Translations under genes and position numbers: made by a program
Origin: SIG565 sp045651765
GTDB lineage: Bacteria; Bacillota; Clostridia; Oscillospirales; Acutalibacteraceae
Reading direction: 5' to 3'
Assembly: GCA_045651765.1 (NCBI GenBank)
Contig: JAZRSY010000024.1
Coordinates: 136,774 to 200,773, forward strand
Length of the DNA: 64,000 nucleotides
Notes under the pieces: generated by a model
What the model was told of the DNA's origin: nothing
What the model saw: only the letters and a program-made list of their open reading frames with translations
The model's database searches: none
Shown here: piece by piece, positions 44,387-52,583 of the stretch
How positions within the stretch are numbered: the stretch's first letter is position 1
How the letters are laid out: every line of letters starts with the position of its first letter

Positions 44387-45652
44387 TTATTCTATTTTAA
44401 CAGTGGCTTGATATGTGCCAACCTGCCAAATATTTGTATGAACATTAGATTTTATAGTAACAGCCATGGTATATTCGCCTTTTGTTTTACCCGAAATATC
44501 TACAACGGCATATAAATCGTTGGCGTTTAATGAATATACAACCCCAGAAGGACCGCATATTTTAACATTTTTAATTGAATTTAAAAGTGAAACATTATGG
44601 CCAGAATTATTATTAATTGCCGCTACATTAGAAATAGAAAAGTTTTTAGAACCTAAAGAATTTGTATTAATTTTAACAGTTACACTTTCAAGTTTATCTA
44701 ATGTTTTAACGCCGTTAGGTAAAACAAGCGAAACTTCAAAACTGTTTTTACTTTTTTCAATACTGTTAAAATCAATTGGCGACAACTCTATAAAAGATGT
44801 TGCATTAACTGTTTCTTCGGGACCGATTATTGTAACCTCAGAAACAGAAAGGCTATTGGGTATTGGAGTGTTTTTGTAAGAATCGGGCTCGTTTTTGAAT
44901 GTGGCCACCAGCGGCACGGTTTTGGTTTTTGAAATTGGAACGGAAATTTTAACGGTGGTAGCACTTACTGAATATTTAGAAATATCAAGCTCATTACCGT
45001 TTGAATCGTAAAGCAAAATAGAGCCATCGTACGATTTTGTAACCGATAAAACTTCGTTAGCTTCGGCATAGGCTACAACCGATGCAATTTTTTCCATTTC
45101 GGTTCGTGGAGCTTTAATAGTTACAATATTGTTGCCGGCATCACTTATAACCGGGTCTTCTGCAACAAGACCTTCGGTTGCACTAACGCCCACAACCTTG
45201 GTTTCAAGGGTAAATTGTTTAGTGTCAATATAGTCGAAACTAACCTGAATGGTACTGGGTGTAATAGATAAAACCTTGTATTCAGTAGCAAAGGTTTTTT
45301 TAGAAGCGGTCAATACTAAATCGTATTGGCCAGGCTTAGTTACCTCGGAAACCGAAGCAGAAACCTCAATATCATTAGCATTAATTTGGGAAACAATATA
45401 AGCAGGACCACTTATTTTAACCGATACCGTTTTATTTACGACATCTGTAATTTCATCTAGCCCCAATTCTGCAACAACCGTGTCTTCTGTGTCTAAAGTT
45501 ACCGGAATTTTAGAAATAGTTTGTTCAATTGTAGGGGTTTCGCCCGTTTCTAATGCTAACCAAAAAACAAAGGCTAAAACGATCGACAACACAACTATTA
45601 TTTTTTTATTATTAAGTAATTTACGTAGTGAAAAATCAAATTTAAATTTCAT
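44387..45652 (-). CDS. cdaR: CdaA regulatory protein CdaR (YbbR-like domains)
   Basis: A 421-residue extracytoplasmic protein. It has one N-terminal membrane helix (about 15-32, KIIVVLSIVLAFVFWLALE) and then about four YbbR repeats of beta structure, seen as recurring V.V...V. segments (for example VSASVSEVTKPGQYDLVL and VTVKINTNSLGSKNF). In Firmicutes CdaR binds and tunes the membrane cyclase CdaA, encoded 25 nt upstream. The usual third gene, glmM, does not follow; the next gene is unassigned. Confidence 0.92.
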   Translation of the reverse strand: MKFKFDFSLRKLLNNKKIIVVLSIVLAFVFWLALETGETPTIEQTISKIPVTLDTEDTVVAELGLDEITDVVNKTVSVKISGPAYIVSQINANDIEVSASVSEVTKPGQYDLVLTASKKTFATEYKVLSITPSTIQVSFDYIDTKQFTLETKVVGVSATEGLVAEDPVISDAGNNIVTIKAPRTEMEKIASVVAYAEANEVLSVTKSYDGSILLYDSNGNELDISKYSVSATTVKISVPISKTKTVPLVATFKNEPDSYKNTPIPNSLSVSEVTIIGPEETVNATSFIELSPIDFNSIEKSKNSFEVSLVLPNGVKTLDKLESVTVKINTNSLGSKNFSISNVAAINNNSGHNVSLLNSIKNVKICGPSGVVYSLNANDLYAVVDISGKTKGEYTMAVTIKSNVHTNIWQVGTYQATVKIE

Positions 45653-45677
45653 TAATTAATACTCCAACGGAATTATT

Positions 45678-46553
45678 TTATTTTTTTTTATTGAAAATGC
45701 CCTTAATTTTTTCAAAAATTGTAAAATAAAACGGTTTCTTTTCTTCAACTTCGTTTGCAAACAGTTCGGTTAAAAGTTCATCCCTTAGGTTAATAGGTGT
45801 AAAATTACGTTTTATGGAACCATTTTTAGCCACCGAAACAATTCCTGTTTCTTCGGAAACCACAACTACAATTGCATCGGAAACCTCACTCATACCAATA
45901 GCTGCCCTATGGCGTGTGCCAAGTTGTGAATTAATGTTGTTATTTGCGGTTAATGGTAATATGCAACCGGCCGAAACTATACGGTCGTTTCTAATAATCA
46001 AGCTTCCGTCATGCAATGGAGATTTAGGGAAAAATATGTTTTGAACAAGCTCGGTAGAAACGGTTGCATCAATTAATGTTCCGGTATCTATAATTTCGCC
46101 AAGCGGGGTTCTTCTTTCGAACACAATAAGGGCACCAATTTTCTTTTCCTGCATATTGCTAACCGCCTTGCAAATATCATTAATGCGGTCAATATCTTGC
46201 TTTTGTGCAACACTTGTTCCTTGGTGGCCTAAATAATTAATGCGGCTGTGGCCCATTTTTTCTAACACACGGCGAATTTCGGGTTGGAAAATAATAACAG
46301 CTATAATTAAAACCGAATTAACTAATTTTAAAAGCAACCATTTAACCGTTACTAACTCGAACCAATTTGCAATTAAATACACAAAGAAAAGTAACGCAAT
46401 TCCCTTTAAAAGTTGACCTGCTCTGCTTTCTTTGAAAAATTCTATGGCTTTGTAAATTACAAAGGCTATAATTAAAATATCTACCAAATCAAAAAACCTA
46501 ATATTAGAAAGAGCATATACAATTTGGCTCCAAAAAGCTAAAAAATTTCCCAT
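45678..46553 (-). CDS. cdaA: Diadenylate cyclase CdaA
   Basis: A 291-residue membrane cyclase that makes c-di-AMP from two ATP. Three N-terminal helices (about 8-85) precede the DAC domain. The domain has GALIVFERRTPLGEI near 140, the SPLHDGS motif at 178-184, and LGTRHRAAIG at 211-220. The RHR motif is intact. The other signature is DGS where nearly all family members have DGA; the change is conservative and the catalytic Asp is present. It has a promoter at 46589-46617 and is co-transcribed with cdaR. Confidence 0.94.
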   Translation of the reverse strand: MGNFLAFWSQIVYALSNIRFFDLVDILIIAFVIYKAIEFFKESRAGQLLKGIALLFFVYLIANWFELVTVKWLLLKLVNSVLIIAVIIFQPEIRRVLEKMGHSRINYLGHQGTSVAQKQDIDRINDICKAVSNMQEKKIGALIVFERRTPLGEIIDTGTLIDATVSTELVQNIFFPKSPLHDGSLIIRNDRIVSAGCILPLTANNNINSQLGTRHRAAIGMSEVSDAIVVVVSEETGIVSVAKNGSIKRNFTPINLRDELLTELFANEVEEKKPFYFTIFEKIKGIFNKKK

Positions 46554-46588
46554 AGGCTAATACCTCAAATTTATTTATATATATGTTA

Positions 46589-46617
46589 ATAATATCATAT
46601 TTATTTAATAGTATCAA
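46589..46617 (-). promoter_or_regulatory. Sigma-A promoter of cdaA-cdaR
   Basis: On the minus strand, TTGATA (46612-46617) and TATTAT (46589-46594) are 17 bp apart, about 35 bp upstream of the cdaA ATG. Confidence 0.65.
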
Positions 46618-46634
46618 CACAATTTTTTAACTTT

Positions 46635-47765
46635 TTATAATTTTTTTAAAACATTTACAAGATAATTTATTTCTTTGTAATTATTAAAATAACCCACACT
46701 TACCCTAACAGTTCCAACATTTAAAGTTCCAATGGTTTTATGGGCGGTTGGAGCACAATGCAGCCCCGCCCTAACGGCTATATTATTTTTATTTAAAAAT
46801 TCGGCAACTTCAAAACTATTATATCCTTTAATGTTAAAAGAAATTAATGGAACACTATCATAAAACTTGGGTTCTTTAGTATATAAAATTACATTTTTTG
46901 ACGGTTTTATTTGTTTATATAAATATTTTATCAACCCCAGTTCTTTTTTGTAAATATTGCTTATTCCCTGCCTTTTTAAAACACCTATTCCGGCGGCAAC
47001 TCCGGCAATTGCAGGAACGTTAATTGTTCCACTTTCAAGCATTTCGGGCATTTCTAAAGGCTGCAGGAAATTCAAAGATTCTGTGCCTGTTCCGCCTTCT
47101 AAAATTGTATCGTTTAATTTAGAACGACTTATTAACACCCCAACCCCCATTGGAGCCAACAGACTTTTATGTGGCGCCAAACACAAAAAATCAATATTCA
47201 TTTTTTGCATATTTATAGGTATCACGCCTGCGCTTTGAGCGGCATCCACCGCAAACAAAACCCCGTTTTCTTTGCATAATTTACCAATTTTTTCAATCGG
47301 CAAAATTTTACCGGTTACATTAGAAGCATGTGTGCTAACAACCATTTTGGTGTTTTTATTTATTAATTTTTTAAAATTTTCAATCGTTATATCATCGTCA
47401 TCTGAAACACTTGCCATATCATAAGAAATATTTTTTGTTTTTTGCAACTTTGTAATAGGGCGCATAACAGCGTTGTGTTCGAGCGAAGAAATAACTATAT
47501 GGTCGTTATCTTGCAAAACTCCCTTTATTACACAGTTTAAAGCGTGGGTGCAATTTAATGTGAAAGCAACATTCTGCTCATTATCGACACCAAAAAAATC
47601 TGCAATTGTCTTACGAGCATTATACACCATAAGGGCTGTATTTATTGAGCCATTATGTCCACTTCTGCCCGGGTTAGAAGTATAATCAGTTAGTGCTTTT
47701 TGCACCGAAAATATAACCTCGGGTGGCTTTTTCCCACCCGAAGCTGCGTTATCTAAATATATCAT
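46635..47765 (-). CDS. Cysteine desulfurase-like class V aminotransferase (EF2568 type)
   Basis: A 376-residue PLP enzyme of the cysteine desulfurase/selenocysteine lyase fold. It shows YLDNAASGGKKPP at the N-terminus, SSLEHNAVMRP near residue 94, AVDAAQSAG near 172, and the PLP lysine in LAPHKSLLAPMGVG near 195. The C-terminal active Cys is in RAGLHCAPTAHKTIG near 336. The overall pattern fits the family typified by EF2568, which occurs in selenium and sulfur trafficking clusters. It follows a DUF3343 gene, a common partner, with a hairpin between them. Confidence 0.88.
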   Translation of the reverse strand: MIYLDNAASGGKKPPEVIFSVQKALTDYTSNPGRSGHNGSINTALMVYNARKTIADFFGVDNEQNVAFTLNCTHALNCVIKGVLQDNDHIVISSLEHNAVMRPITKLQKTKNISYDMASVSDDDDITIENFKKLINKNTKMVVSTHASNVTGKILPIEKIGKLCKENGVLFAVDAAQSAGVIPINMQKMNIDFLCLAPHKSLLAPMGVGVLISRSKLNDTILEGGTGTESLNFLQPLEMPEMLESGTINVPAIAGVAAGIGVLKRQGISNIYKKELGLIKYLYKQIKPSKNVILYTKEPKFYDSVPLISFNIKGYNSFEVAEFLNKNNIAVRAGLHCAPTAHKTIGTLNVGTVRVSVGYFNNYKEINYLVNVLKKL

Positions 47766-47787
47766 AATTACACCTTTTTATAAAAAT

Positions 47788-47813
47788 AAAGTCCCCGTTT
47801 AAATGGGGACTTT
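47788..47813 (-). terminator. Hairpin after the DUF3343 gene
   Basis: AAAGTCCCC (47788-47796) pairs with GGGGACTTT (47805-47813). On the minus strand the stem runs into TATTTTTAT. It separates the DUF3343 gene from the desulfurase-like gene, so the latter is read by read-through or by its own promoter. Confidence 0.75.
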
Positions 47814-48034
47814 TATTCGTTAATTTGTTTAATTTCAAGAACTTTTACTCCGGCAAGGCGTAATAATTCCTCTGCCTTTTTACTGTCGCCAATAAATGCA
47901 ACACCATAGCCGCAACCGATTTTTCCAAGTCCTGTCGAACGTTTGATTTCGGCTTTATATCCGTTACGGCGAAGCACATCTCTTCCTTTAATTGCATAGG
48001 TTACGGTGCCGGTTGAAATTACATATTTATGCAT
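47813..48034 (-). CDS. DUF3343 putative selenium/sulfur carrier-like protein
   Basis: A 73-residue protein of the DUF3343 family. It has an N-terminal strand (KYVISTGTVTYAIKGRDVL), a basic loop (YKAEIKRSTG) and the conserved cysteine in GKIGCGYGVAF near residue 43. The family has been suggested to carry Se or S and is usually encoded next to class V aminotransferases, as here. The function is not proven. No selD or selenocysteine gene is visible nearby. Confidence 0.85.
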   Translation of the reverse strand: MHKYVISTGTVTYAIKGRDVLRRNGYKAEIKRSTGLGKIGCGYGVAFIGDSKKAEELLRLAGVKVLEIKQINE

Positions 48035-48096
48035 TATAATCCCCTTACGGTAGAGCCTATATTACTTGGCCGTACAATACATTTTATGAAAAACTG

Positions 48097-49140
48097 TTAA
48101 ATCTGTTCCCGGTAATAATCAATAACCAAAACCACTGTAATATAAAAAACAATCATTCCTAAAAAACCAAACAGCTTAATTCCTAAAAAAATTATTAAAA
48201 GCGACAACAACGGCGGTATCCCCATTTTTTGCCCAATAATTTTAGGCTCTAATATATTTCTTACAACCGCCACTATCAAATAAACTATTATTATTTTTAC
48301 ACCCATTACAATATTATTGCTAAGAATATTTACAATTGCCCACGGCAATAAAACCAAACCCGTTCCCAAAACCGGCAGAGCATCTATTAACGAAATTATA
48401 ACCGCATAAATAAACGCATTTTTTATTCTTAAAATTAAAAAGGCTAAAAAAAGTTCTAAAAAAGTTATGACTGACAGAGTTAAATATCCCTTTAACATTT
48501 TAAAAACTCTTGAAAATAATAGGTTTTTTACCCTTTTTGTCGCCATAATTTTTTCATGCGGCATAAGCGAAAAAACAAATTTTTTTACAACATTATAATC
48601 CTTTGCAAAATAAAGACTCATAATAACGGTTATTATAAAACTAAAGAAAAACGATGGAACATTTTTTGCAAAATAAGAAATTAAGGTGGTTGCCGAGTTG
48701 GTCAAATATGAAATTATGTTGTCGGTAAAATTTTTTGGTATATTTAAAATTACGTTAACAACACTTTGTGGTAGGTTGGTTTCATTATTGCCGATTTTAT
48801 AAAAAAGATTATTAATTAAATTAGCAACTTGTTTTAAAGTATCTAACACGGCATCAAAAATGTAAGGAATTTTAGCATAAATTAAAAACAAAATTCCTGC
48901 AATTATGGCTAATAAAAATAAGTATAACGCTATAACCAAAATTGGTGCCCAAATTTGTGAACGTGAATTTATTTTTTTAGATATTATTAATGCACTTTTT
49001 TGAACCGAATAACCCATTAGCACTGCAATTATAATTGGCAGTAAAAACACTAACAAATATTTATACACTAAAAAAGTAACTAAAATAATTACGGCAAAAT
49101 AACTAATATTAATAAGGGTTTTTGTTTTTTGTTCTTGCAT
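48097..49140 (-). CDS. AI-2E family transporter
   Basis: A 347-residue membrane protein with about seven to eight helices: a hydrophobic N-terminal block (residues 10-95), a soluble middle segment, and a C-terminal block. The family motif near the end reads KIIGQKMGIPPLLSLLIIFLG. Members export diverse small molecules or act as Na+/H+ antiporters, and the AI-2 name should not be taken as function. It is monocistronic and divergent from hom. Confidence 0.88.
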   Translation of the reverse strand: MQEQKTKTLINISYFAVIILVTFLVYKYLLVFLLPIIIAVLMGYSVQKSALIISKKINSRSQIWAPILVIALYLFLLAIIAGILFLIYAKIPYIFDAVLDTLKQVANLINNLFYKIGNNETNLPQSVVNVILNIPKNFTDNIISYLTNSATTLISYFAKNVPSFFFSFIITVIMSLYFAKDYNVVKKFVFSLMPHEKIMATKRVKNLLFSRVFKMLKGYLTLSVITFLELFLAFLILRIKNAFIYAVIISLIDALPVLGTGLVLLPWAIVNILSNNIVMGVKIIIVYLIVAVVRNILEPKIIGQKMGIPPLLSLLIIFLGIKLFGFLGMIVFYITVVLVIDYYREQI

Positions 49141-49197
49141 ATGTTAATCACCGTTTTATATTTTTACCTGATAATATATTATATATTTAAAAAAATA

Positions 49198-49226
49198 TTG
49201 AATTGTTATAAAAAATATGTTATAAT
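49198..49226 (+). promoter_or_regulatory. Sigma-A promoter of hom
   Basis: TTGAAT (49198-49203) and a perfect TATAAT (49221-49226) are 17 bp apart, about 34 bp before the hom ATG. An AAAGGAATG ribosome binding region follows. I see no T-box or other riboswitch in the short leader. Confidence 0.78.
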
Positions 49227-49260
49227 TACTGAGATTTAGGCGTATAAAGGAATGATTTAA

Positions 49261-50484
49261 ATGGTAAATGTTGCTATTATGGGACACGGCGTTGTAGGCT
49301 CGGGTGTTGCTGAAATTTTAATTAAAAACAGCAATATTGTTGCTAACAATGCTCAAACCCCAATTAACATCAAACACATATTAGATTTGCGTGATTTTAA
49401 TTCTTTGCCATATAGCGATAAATTCACCAAAGATTTTAACGATATTTTAAACGATGCAGATGTTGACATCGTTGCCGAAGCCATGGGCGGATTAACCCCC
49501 GCTTATGACTTTGTTTTAGCCTGCCTTAAGGCTGGTAAAAGTGTTGTAACCTCTAATAAAGAATTAGTTGCAGCCAAAGGCGCCGAGCTTTTAAAAATTG
49601 CTAAAGAAAACAATGTTAACTTTATGTTTGAAGCCAGTGTTGGCGGCGGAATCCCTGTTATTAGACCAATGGCGCAATGCCTTGCTGCAAACGAAATTAC
49701 CGAAATTTTTGGTATTTTAAACGGCACTACTAACTTTATTTTAACTAAAATGATATGTGAAAACTTATCATTTGAAAACGCCCTTAAAATTGCTCAAGAA
49801 AAAGGTTATGCAGAAAAAAATCCCGATGCCGATGTTTTAGGCTACGATGCCTGCCGTAAAATTGCTATATTGGCTTCTCTTGGCTTTAGTAAACACATTT
49901 ACCCCGAGCAAGTTTTTACCAAAGGCATTACCGAAATTTCACTTGATGATGTAGATTATGCCGATAAACTAGGTTTCGTTATAAAACTTATTGGCCACGC
50001 CAAAAAGTTAGATAAAAAGGTTGCTGCCACTGTATACCCCGCTTTAGTCAGCAAAGATAATATGTTGGCCGGTGTTAACGATGTTTATAACGCCGTTGTT
50101 GTTAGAGGTAATATGGTGGAAGATGTGTTGTTTTATGGCCGCGGTGCCGGAAAATTGCCAACCGCAAGTGCTGTAGTTGCCGATATTATAGATTGCGCAA
50201 AACACCTTAAAACACGCAAACAAATTTTCTGGGAAGATACTACCGAAAACATTGTTGAAGCAAAAGAAAACCTTGTAACACAGCTTTTTGTGCGAATTAA
50301 AGGCAACTGTGAAAATATTAGCATTAAAGTTAAAGAGTTATTTAACCCCGACATACAATTAATTAAAAATTCTGTAGCCGATGAGGTTGTGTTTGTTACA
50401 AGCCACGACACAGAAAAGGTTTTAATTAATAAATTACAGAGCCTCGAAAACTGTAAAATAGAATCCATTATAAACTTAATATAA
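49261..50484 (+). CDS. hom: Homoserine dehydrogenase
   Basis: A 407-residue enzyme reducing aspartate semialdehyde to homoserine on the route to threonine and methionine. It has the NAD(P) motif GHGVVGSGVAEIL at residue 8, EASVGGGIPVIRP near 124, GILNGTTNFILT near 152, and GRGAGKLPTASAVVADI near 293. A C-terminal ACT-like regulatory domain (about 340-407) suggests threonine feedback. It is a single-gene unit with its own promoter and terminator. No other threonine gene lies in the window. Confidence 0.96.
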   Translation: MVNVAIMGHGVVGSGVAEILIKNSNIVANNAQTPINIKHILDLRDFNSLPYSDKFTKDFNDILNDADVDIVAEAMGGLTPAYDFVLACLKAGKSVVTSNKELVAAKGAELLKIAKENNVNFMFEASVGGGIPVIRPMAQCLAANEITEIFGILNGTTNFILTKMICENLSFENALKIAQEKGYAEKNPDADVLGYDACRKIAILASLGFSKHIYPEQVFTKGITEISLDDVDYADKLGFVIKLIGHAKKLDKKVAATVYPALVSKDNMLAGVNDVYNAVVVRGNMVEDVLFYGRGAGKLPTASAVVADIIDCAKHLKTRKQIFWEDTTENIVEAKENLVTQLFVRIKGNCENISIKVKELFNPDIQLIKNSVADEVVFVTSHDTEKVLINKLQSLENCKIESIINLI

Positions 50485-50487
50485 TGT

Positions 50488-50517
50488 TAAAGGGATTAGT
50501 TAAAACTAATCCCTTTA
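50488..50517. terminator. Bidirectional terminator between hom and yunB
   Basis: TAAAGGGATTAGTT and AACTAATCCCTTTA form a perfect stem with a two-base loop. It lies between convergent genes. Confidence 0.82.
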
Positions 50518-50518
50518 A

Positions 50519-51211
50519 TTATTTTACCTCGGCTGAATAATCAAATATATCGCCCACCAAGCCGTCTTCACCTTTGTTGTAATTTTCAATAACATTTGTG
50601 TAAGCATCGGGTGTAACGCCAATAAGTACGGTTTGCGCTGCAATTACCGAAGTTTCGCCCGAAAAACCAAGCCTGTTCCACGGCATAATAACACTACCAT
50701 TAAAATTCACCTTTATTAAAATTTGGTGTAAAACCTGGTTTATGCCTGCAGAATAAAAATTGCTTTCAAAATCGGTTGTAGCATTTGCCACCATTTTAAT
50801 TTTAAACTTTATTTGCGGCCCCATCCCCAAAGTGAATTCATTACCAAAAAGTGTACCCAACGGCACCGAAATTGTATATTCGTTGCTACCGTTATTTTCG
50901 TTGGATACAAGGCTGCTTATTTCACTTTTTAATTTATTAATTTTTACAACATCAATTTCTAAAGTGGATATATTATTTTCATTGTTGCGGGTTAAATTAA
51001 CAATGTTGTTGTATGTAATTTGGTTGTCGGAAAAACAATTAGATACCGAATTATTAATATTTTTGTAAATAATAATTTTGGCTTGACTAACTGCATATTC
51101 ACAAATAGTTTTCCTTATAAAAAGCGAAAAAACAATTGACGCTAATATTAAAAAAAATAAAATAAAAACTAAACAAAAAATTTTAAATTTACTTTTAAAT
51201 TTTTTTCGCAA
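50519..51211 (-). CDS. yunB: Sporulation protein YunB
   Basis: A 230-residue membrane-anchored protein of the YunB family, made in the mother cell and needed for full spore function. It has a basic start, a membrane helix (about residues 11-32), and an extracytoplasmic domain. That domain carries the family stretch from VPLGTLFGNEFTLGMGP to the NQVLHQILIKVNFNG motif, and a C-terminal TSVIAAQTVLIGVTPDAYTN. Translation starts at a TTG (51209-51211), 7 nt after a GGGGGG-rich ribosome binding site. No ATG is available there. It is transcribed away from the tRNA-Leu unit. Confidence 0.88.
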   Translation of the reverse strand: MRKKFKSKFKIFCLVFILFFLILASIVFSLFIRKTICEYAVSQAKIIIYKNINNSVSNCFSDNQITYNNIVNLTRNNENNISTLEIDVVKINKLKSEISSLVSNENNGSNEYTISVPLGTLFGNEFTLGMGPQIKFKIKMVANATTDFESNFYSAGINQVLHQILIKVNFNGSVIMPWNRLGFSGETSVIAAQTVLIGVTPDAYTNVIENYNKGEDGLVGDIFDYSAEVK

Positions 51212-51299
51212 AAAAAGCCCCCCTTCCGTAATATATTTTACGAAAAAAAGGCGCTTTTGTTAATTAATTATAATAAAACTTATTATTAAAAATAATTCC

Positions 51300-51328
51300 T
51301 TGACTTTTTAATTGATTTTTAGTAGAAT
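51300..51328 (+). promoter_or_regulatory. Strong sigma-A promoter of the tRNA-Leu unit
   Basis: TTGACT (51300-51305) and TAGAAT (51323-51328) are 17 bp apart. The predicted RNA start is about 20 nt before the tRNA-Leu fragment at 51357, so fragment, structured insert and tRNA would be one transcript. Confidence 0.78.
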
Positions 51329-51356
51329 AGTATTGCTCGTTAAAAAAGCACTATAT

Positions 51357-51378
51357 GCGGGCGTGGCGGAATTGGCAG
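51357..51378 (+). repeat. 22-bp duplicate of the 5' end of tRNA-Leu
   Basis: GCGGGCGTGGCGGAATTGGCAG at 51357-51378 is identical to the first 22 bases of the intact tRNA-Leu at 51536-51557. Identity stops at base 23. The copy has no anticodon arm or 3' half, so it is not a tRNA by itself. Such partial tRNA copies are typical footprints of an insertion into a tRNA gene. Confidence 0.85.
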
Positions 51379-51505
51379 CATTTATGCCGAGCGCACCCTG
51401 TGGGTGAAAAAGCGAAGGTTTAAATGGCGCAGCGGTCAAAATTTTTGGTGGTAACCTTAAAAATTTTGGGCACCGCAAGAGTATCGCGGTAGCGCGGCTT
51501 ACCCT
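51379..51505 (+). ncRNA. Strongly structured RNA segment between the tRNA-Leu fragment and tRNA-Leu
   Basis: No protein-coding frame explains this segment. It contains a long near-perfect hairpin: GCGGT (432-436) with ACCGC (472-476), CAAAATTTTT (437-446) with AAAAATTTTG (459-468), and GGT (447-449) with ACC (454-456). A second hairpin is CACCC (394-398) with GGGTG (402-406). GCC/GCGC at 386-394 can pair with GCGCGGC at 492-498 and close the whole domain. GGCA at 374-377 can alternatively pair with TGCC at 385-388. It is downstream of a strong promoter. I do not recognise it as a known RNA (not tmRNA, SRP RNA, 6S, RNase P or a group I intron). It may be a small mobile RNA element, a tRNA leader or a degenerate tRNA. 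Confidence 0.5.
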
Positions 51506-51535
51506 TTTAAATTATTTTGTTTAATTTGTTTATTT

Positions 51536-51618
51536 GCGGGCGTGGCGGAATTGGCAGACGCGCTAGACTTAGGATCTAGTGTTCTCACGTGCAGGTTCAA
51601 GTCCTGTCGCCCGCACCA
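51536..51618 (+). tRNA. tRNA-Leu (TAG anticodon)
   Basis: A complete class II tRNA. Acceptor arms GCGGGCG and CGCCCGC pair, and the anticodon region CTAGACTTAGGATCTAG gives anticodon TAG. A variable arm (TGTTCTCACGT), T-arm CAGGTTCAAGTCCTG, discriminator A and an encoded CCA (51616-51618) follow. Length is 83 with CCA. It is preceded by a 5' fragment of itself and followed by a terminator. Confidence 0.95.
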
Positions 51619-51625
51619 AAGCATT

Positions 51626-51677
51626 CAAACCCGAACCTACAACCTATCGGTGAAACGTTCGGGTTTGTTGTTTTCTT
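51626..51677 (+). terminator. Terminator of the tRNA-Leu unit
   Basis: CAAACCCGAAC (51626-51636) pairs with GTTCGGGTTTG (51657-51667) around a 20-nt loop, followed by TTGTTTTCTT. Confidence 0.78.
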
Positions 51678-51707
51678 AAAAGATGTTAAATAAGCCTTTG
51701 TTTGTGA

Positions 51708-51734
51708 CAGTACAGAGTGATTTGCTCTGTACTG
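51708..51734. other. Perfect inverted repeat upstream of the transglutaminase-like pseudogene
   Basis: CAGTACAGAG (51708-51717) and CTCTGTACTG (51725-51734) form a 10-bp perfect stem around a 7-nt loop, 47 bp before the ATG at 51781. It could be an operator or an mRNA hairpin. No T run follows, so it is probably not a terminator. Confidence 0.45.
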
Positions 51735-51780
51735 CCACTTCTTCGTTTCAATGAATTTCCTACATAAAGGAGATTTTGAA

Positions 51781-52579
51781 ATGAAGACTAAAAAAGCATC
51801 TAAAACTAACATAACAAGACTTATTTTCCTTACCATTGCACTTACTTATAATTTAATATTGGGATTTTATTTGAGAGACTTCCTTGTACTCTCTCCCACT
51901 CTACAAGTATTCTATTTACTATCGGCTCTACCGACTTTGTTTTTAACGGTTAAGATAAATTCAAAAGCAATGAGAACAGCGGTTTATATTTTGTTAATAC
52001 TAATTGCTTGTATGAACATTGCTTACATTATTTATTGTCGCAGAGTGTTTCCGTTTTTAGCACTTGTTTCGCTCGTTATTGTTTTTATATATTTTTTCAC
52101 TTTTGCCGATAATACAGGTAAGGATAAACTGCTGACGAAATTTGTGCCGACTGTGATACTGATGAAGAAAAGGTAAAAGAAATCTATAATTGGATGATAC
52201 ATAATTTTGAGTATGACTATGACTGTGAACCCGTTATCCAATATTTCAATGTTCGTAAAACCTTGAACACACGAAAAGGGATCTGTTATGACTTTTCCCA
52301 TCTGTTTGCCGCACTATGTCGGAGTCAGCACATTCCTTGCTTTGTTGTCGATGGTGATAAGCGTGACAACAACCAATATCACCATACTTGGAATCGAGTT
52401 TACTTTAATGGCTCTTGGTGGAATATGGATGTTACTTTTGATACTGTTCAAACTGAAAATCAAGGTTGCTTTTACGGCTTTCGTAATATTGAAAACACCT
52501 ATTCGCTTGATAACGAATTCCTAATAAGGAAGATATACTGATTTATGTAATTACTGGCAATAAAAAATATCTAAAGTAA
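51781..52579 (+). pseudogene. Transglutaminase-like membrane protein, broken by two frameshifts
   Basis: Three frames together make one plausible protein of about 265 residues. The first (ATG 51781, AAAGGAG ribosome binding site) encodes three to four membrane helices. After about 52128 sense continues in another frame with TDEEKVKEIYNWM, then the transglutaminase-like core: KGICYDFSHLFAALC with the catalytic Cys, HHTWNRVYFNGSWWNMDVTFD with the His and Asp. After about 52520 sense shifts again, giving NKEDILIYVITGNKKYLK and a stop at 52577-52579. Both shifts are in the same direction, as single-base deletions would give. The catalytic triad is intact, so loss may be recent, or the breaks may be assembly errors. 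Confidence 0.75.
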
Positions 52580-52583
52580 ACTA

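Noticed and set aside
49227..49260. Threonine or lysine riboswitch or T-box in front of hom
   Set aside because: Only about 30 nt separate the -10 box from the start codon, too short for such an element.
51379..51505. Group I intron in tRNA-Leu
   Set aside because: The copy stops in the D-arm, long before the anticodon where such introns sit, and no intron core motifs are visible.
51379..51505. Known RNAs such as SRP RNA, tmRNA, 6S or RNase P
   Set aside because: None of their conserved sequence blocks is present and the length does not fit.
52128..52180. Programmed -1 frameshift joining the two halves of the transglutaminase-like gene
   Set aside because: No slippery heptamer of the XXXYYYZ type at the break, and a second frameshift further on makes simple gene decay more likely.
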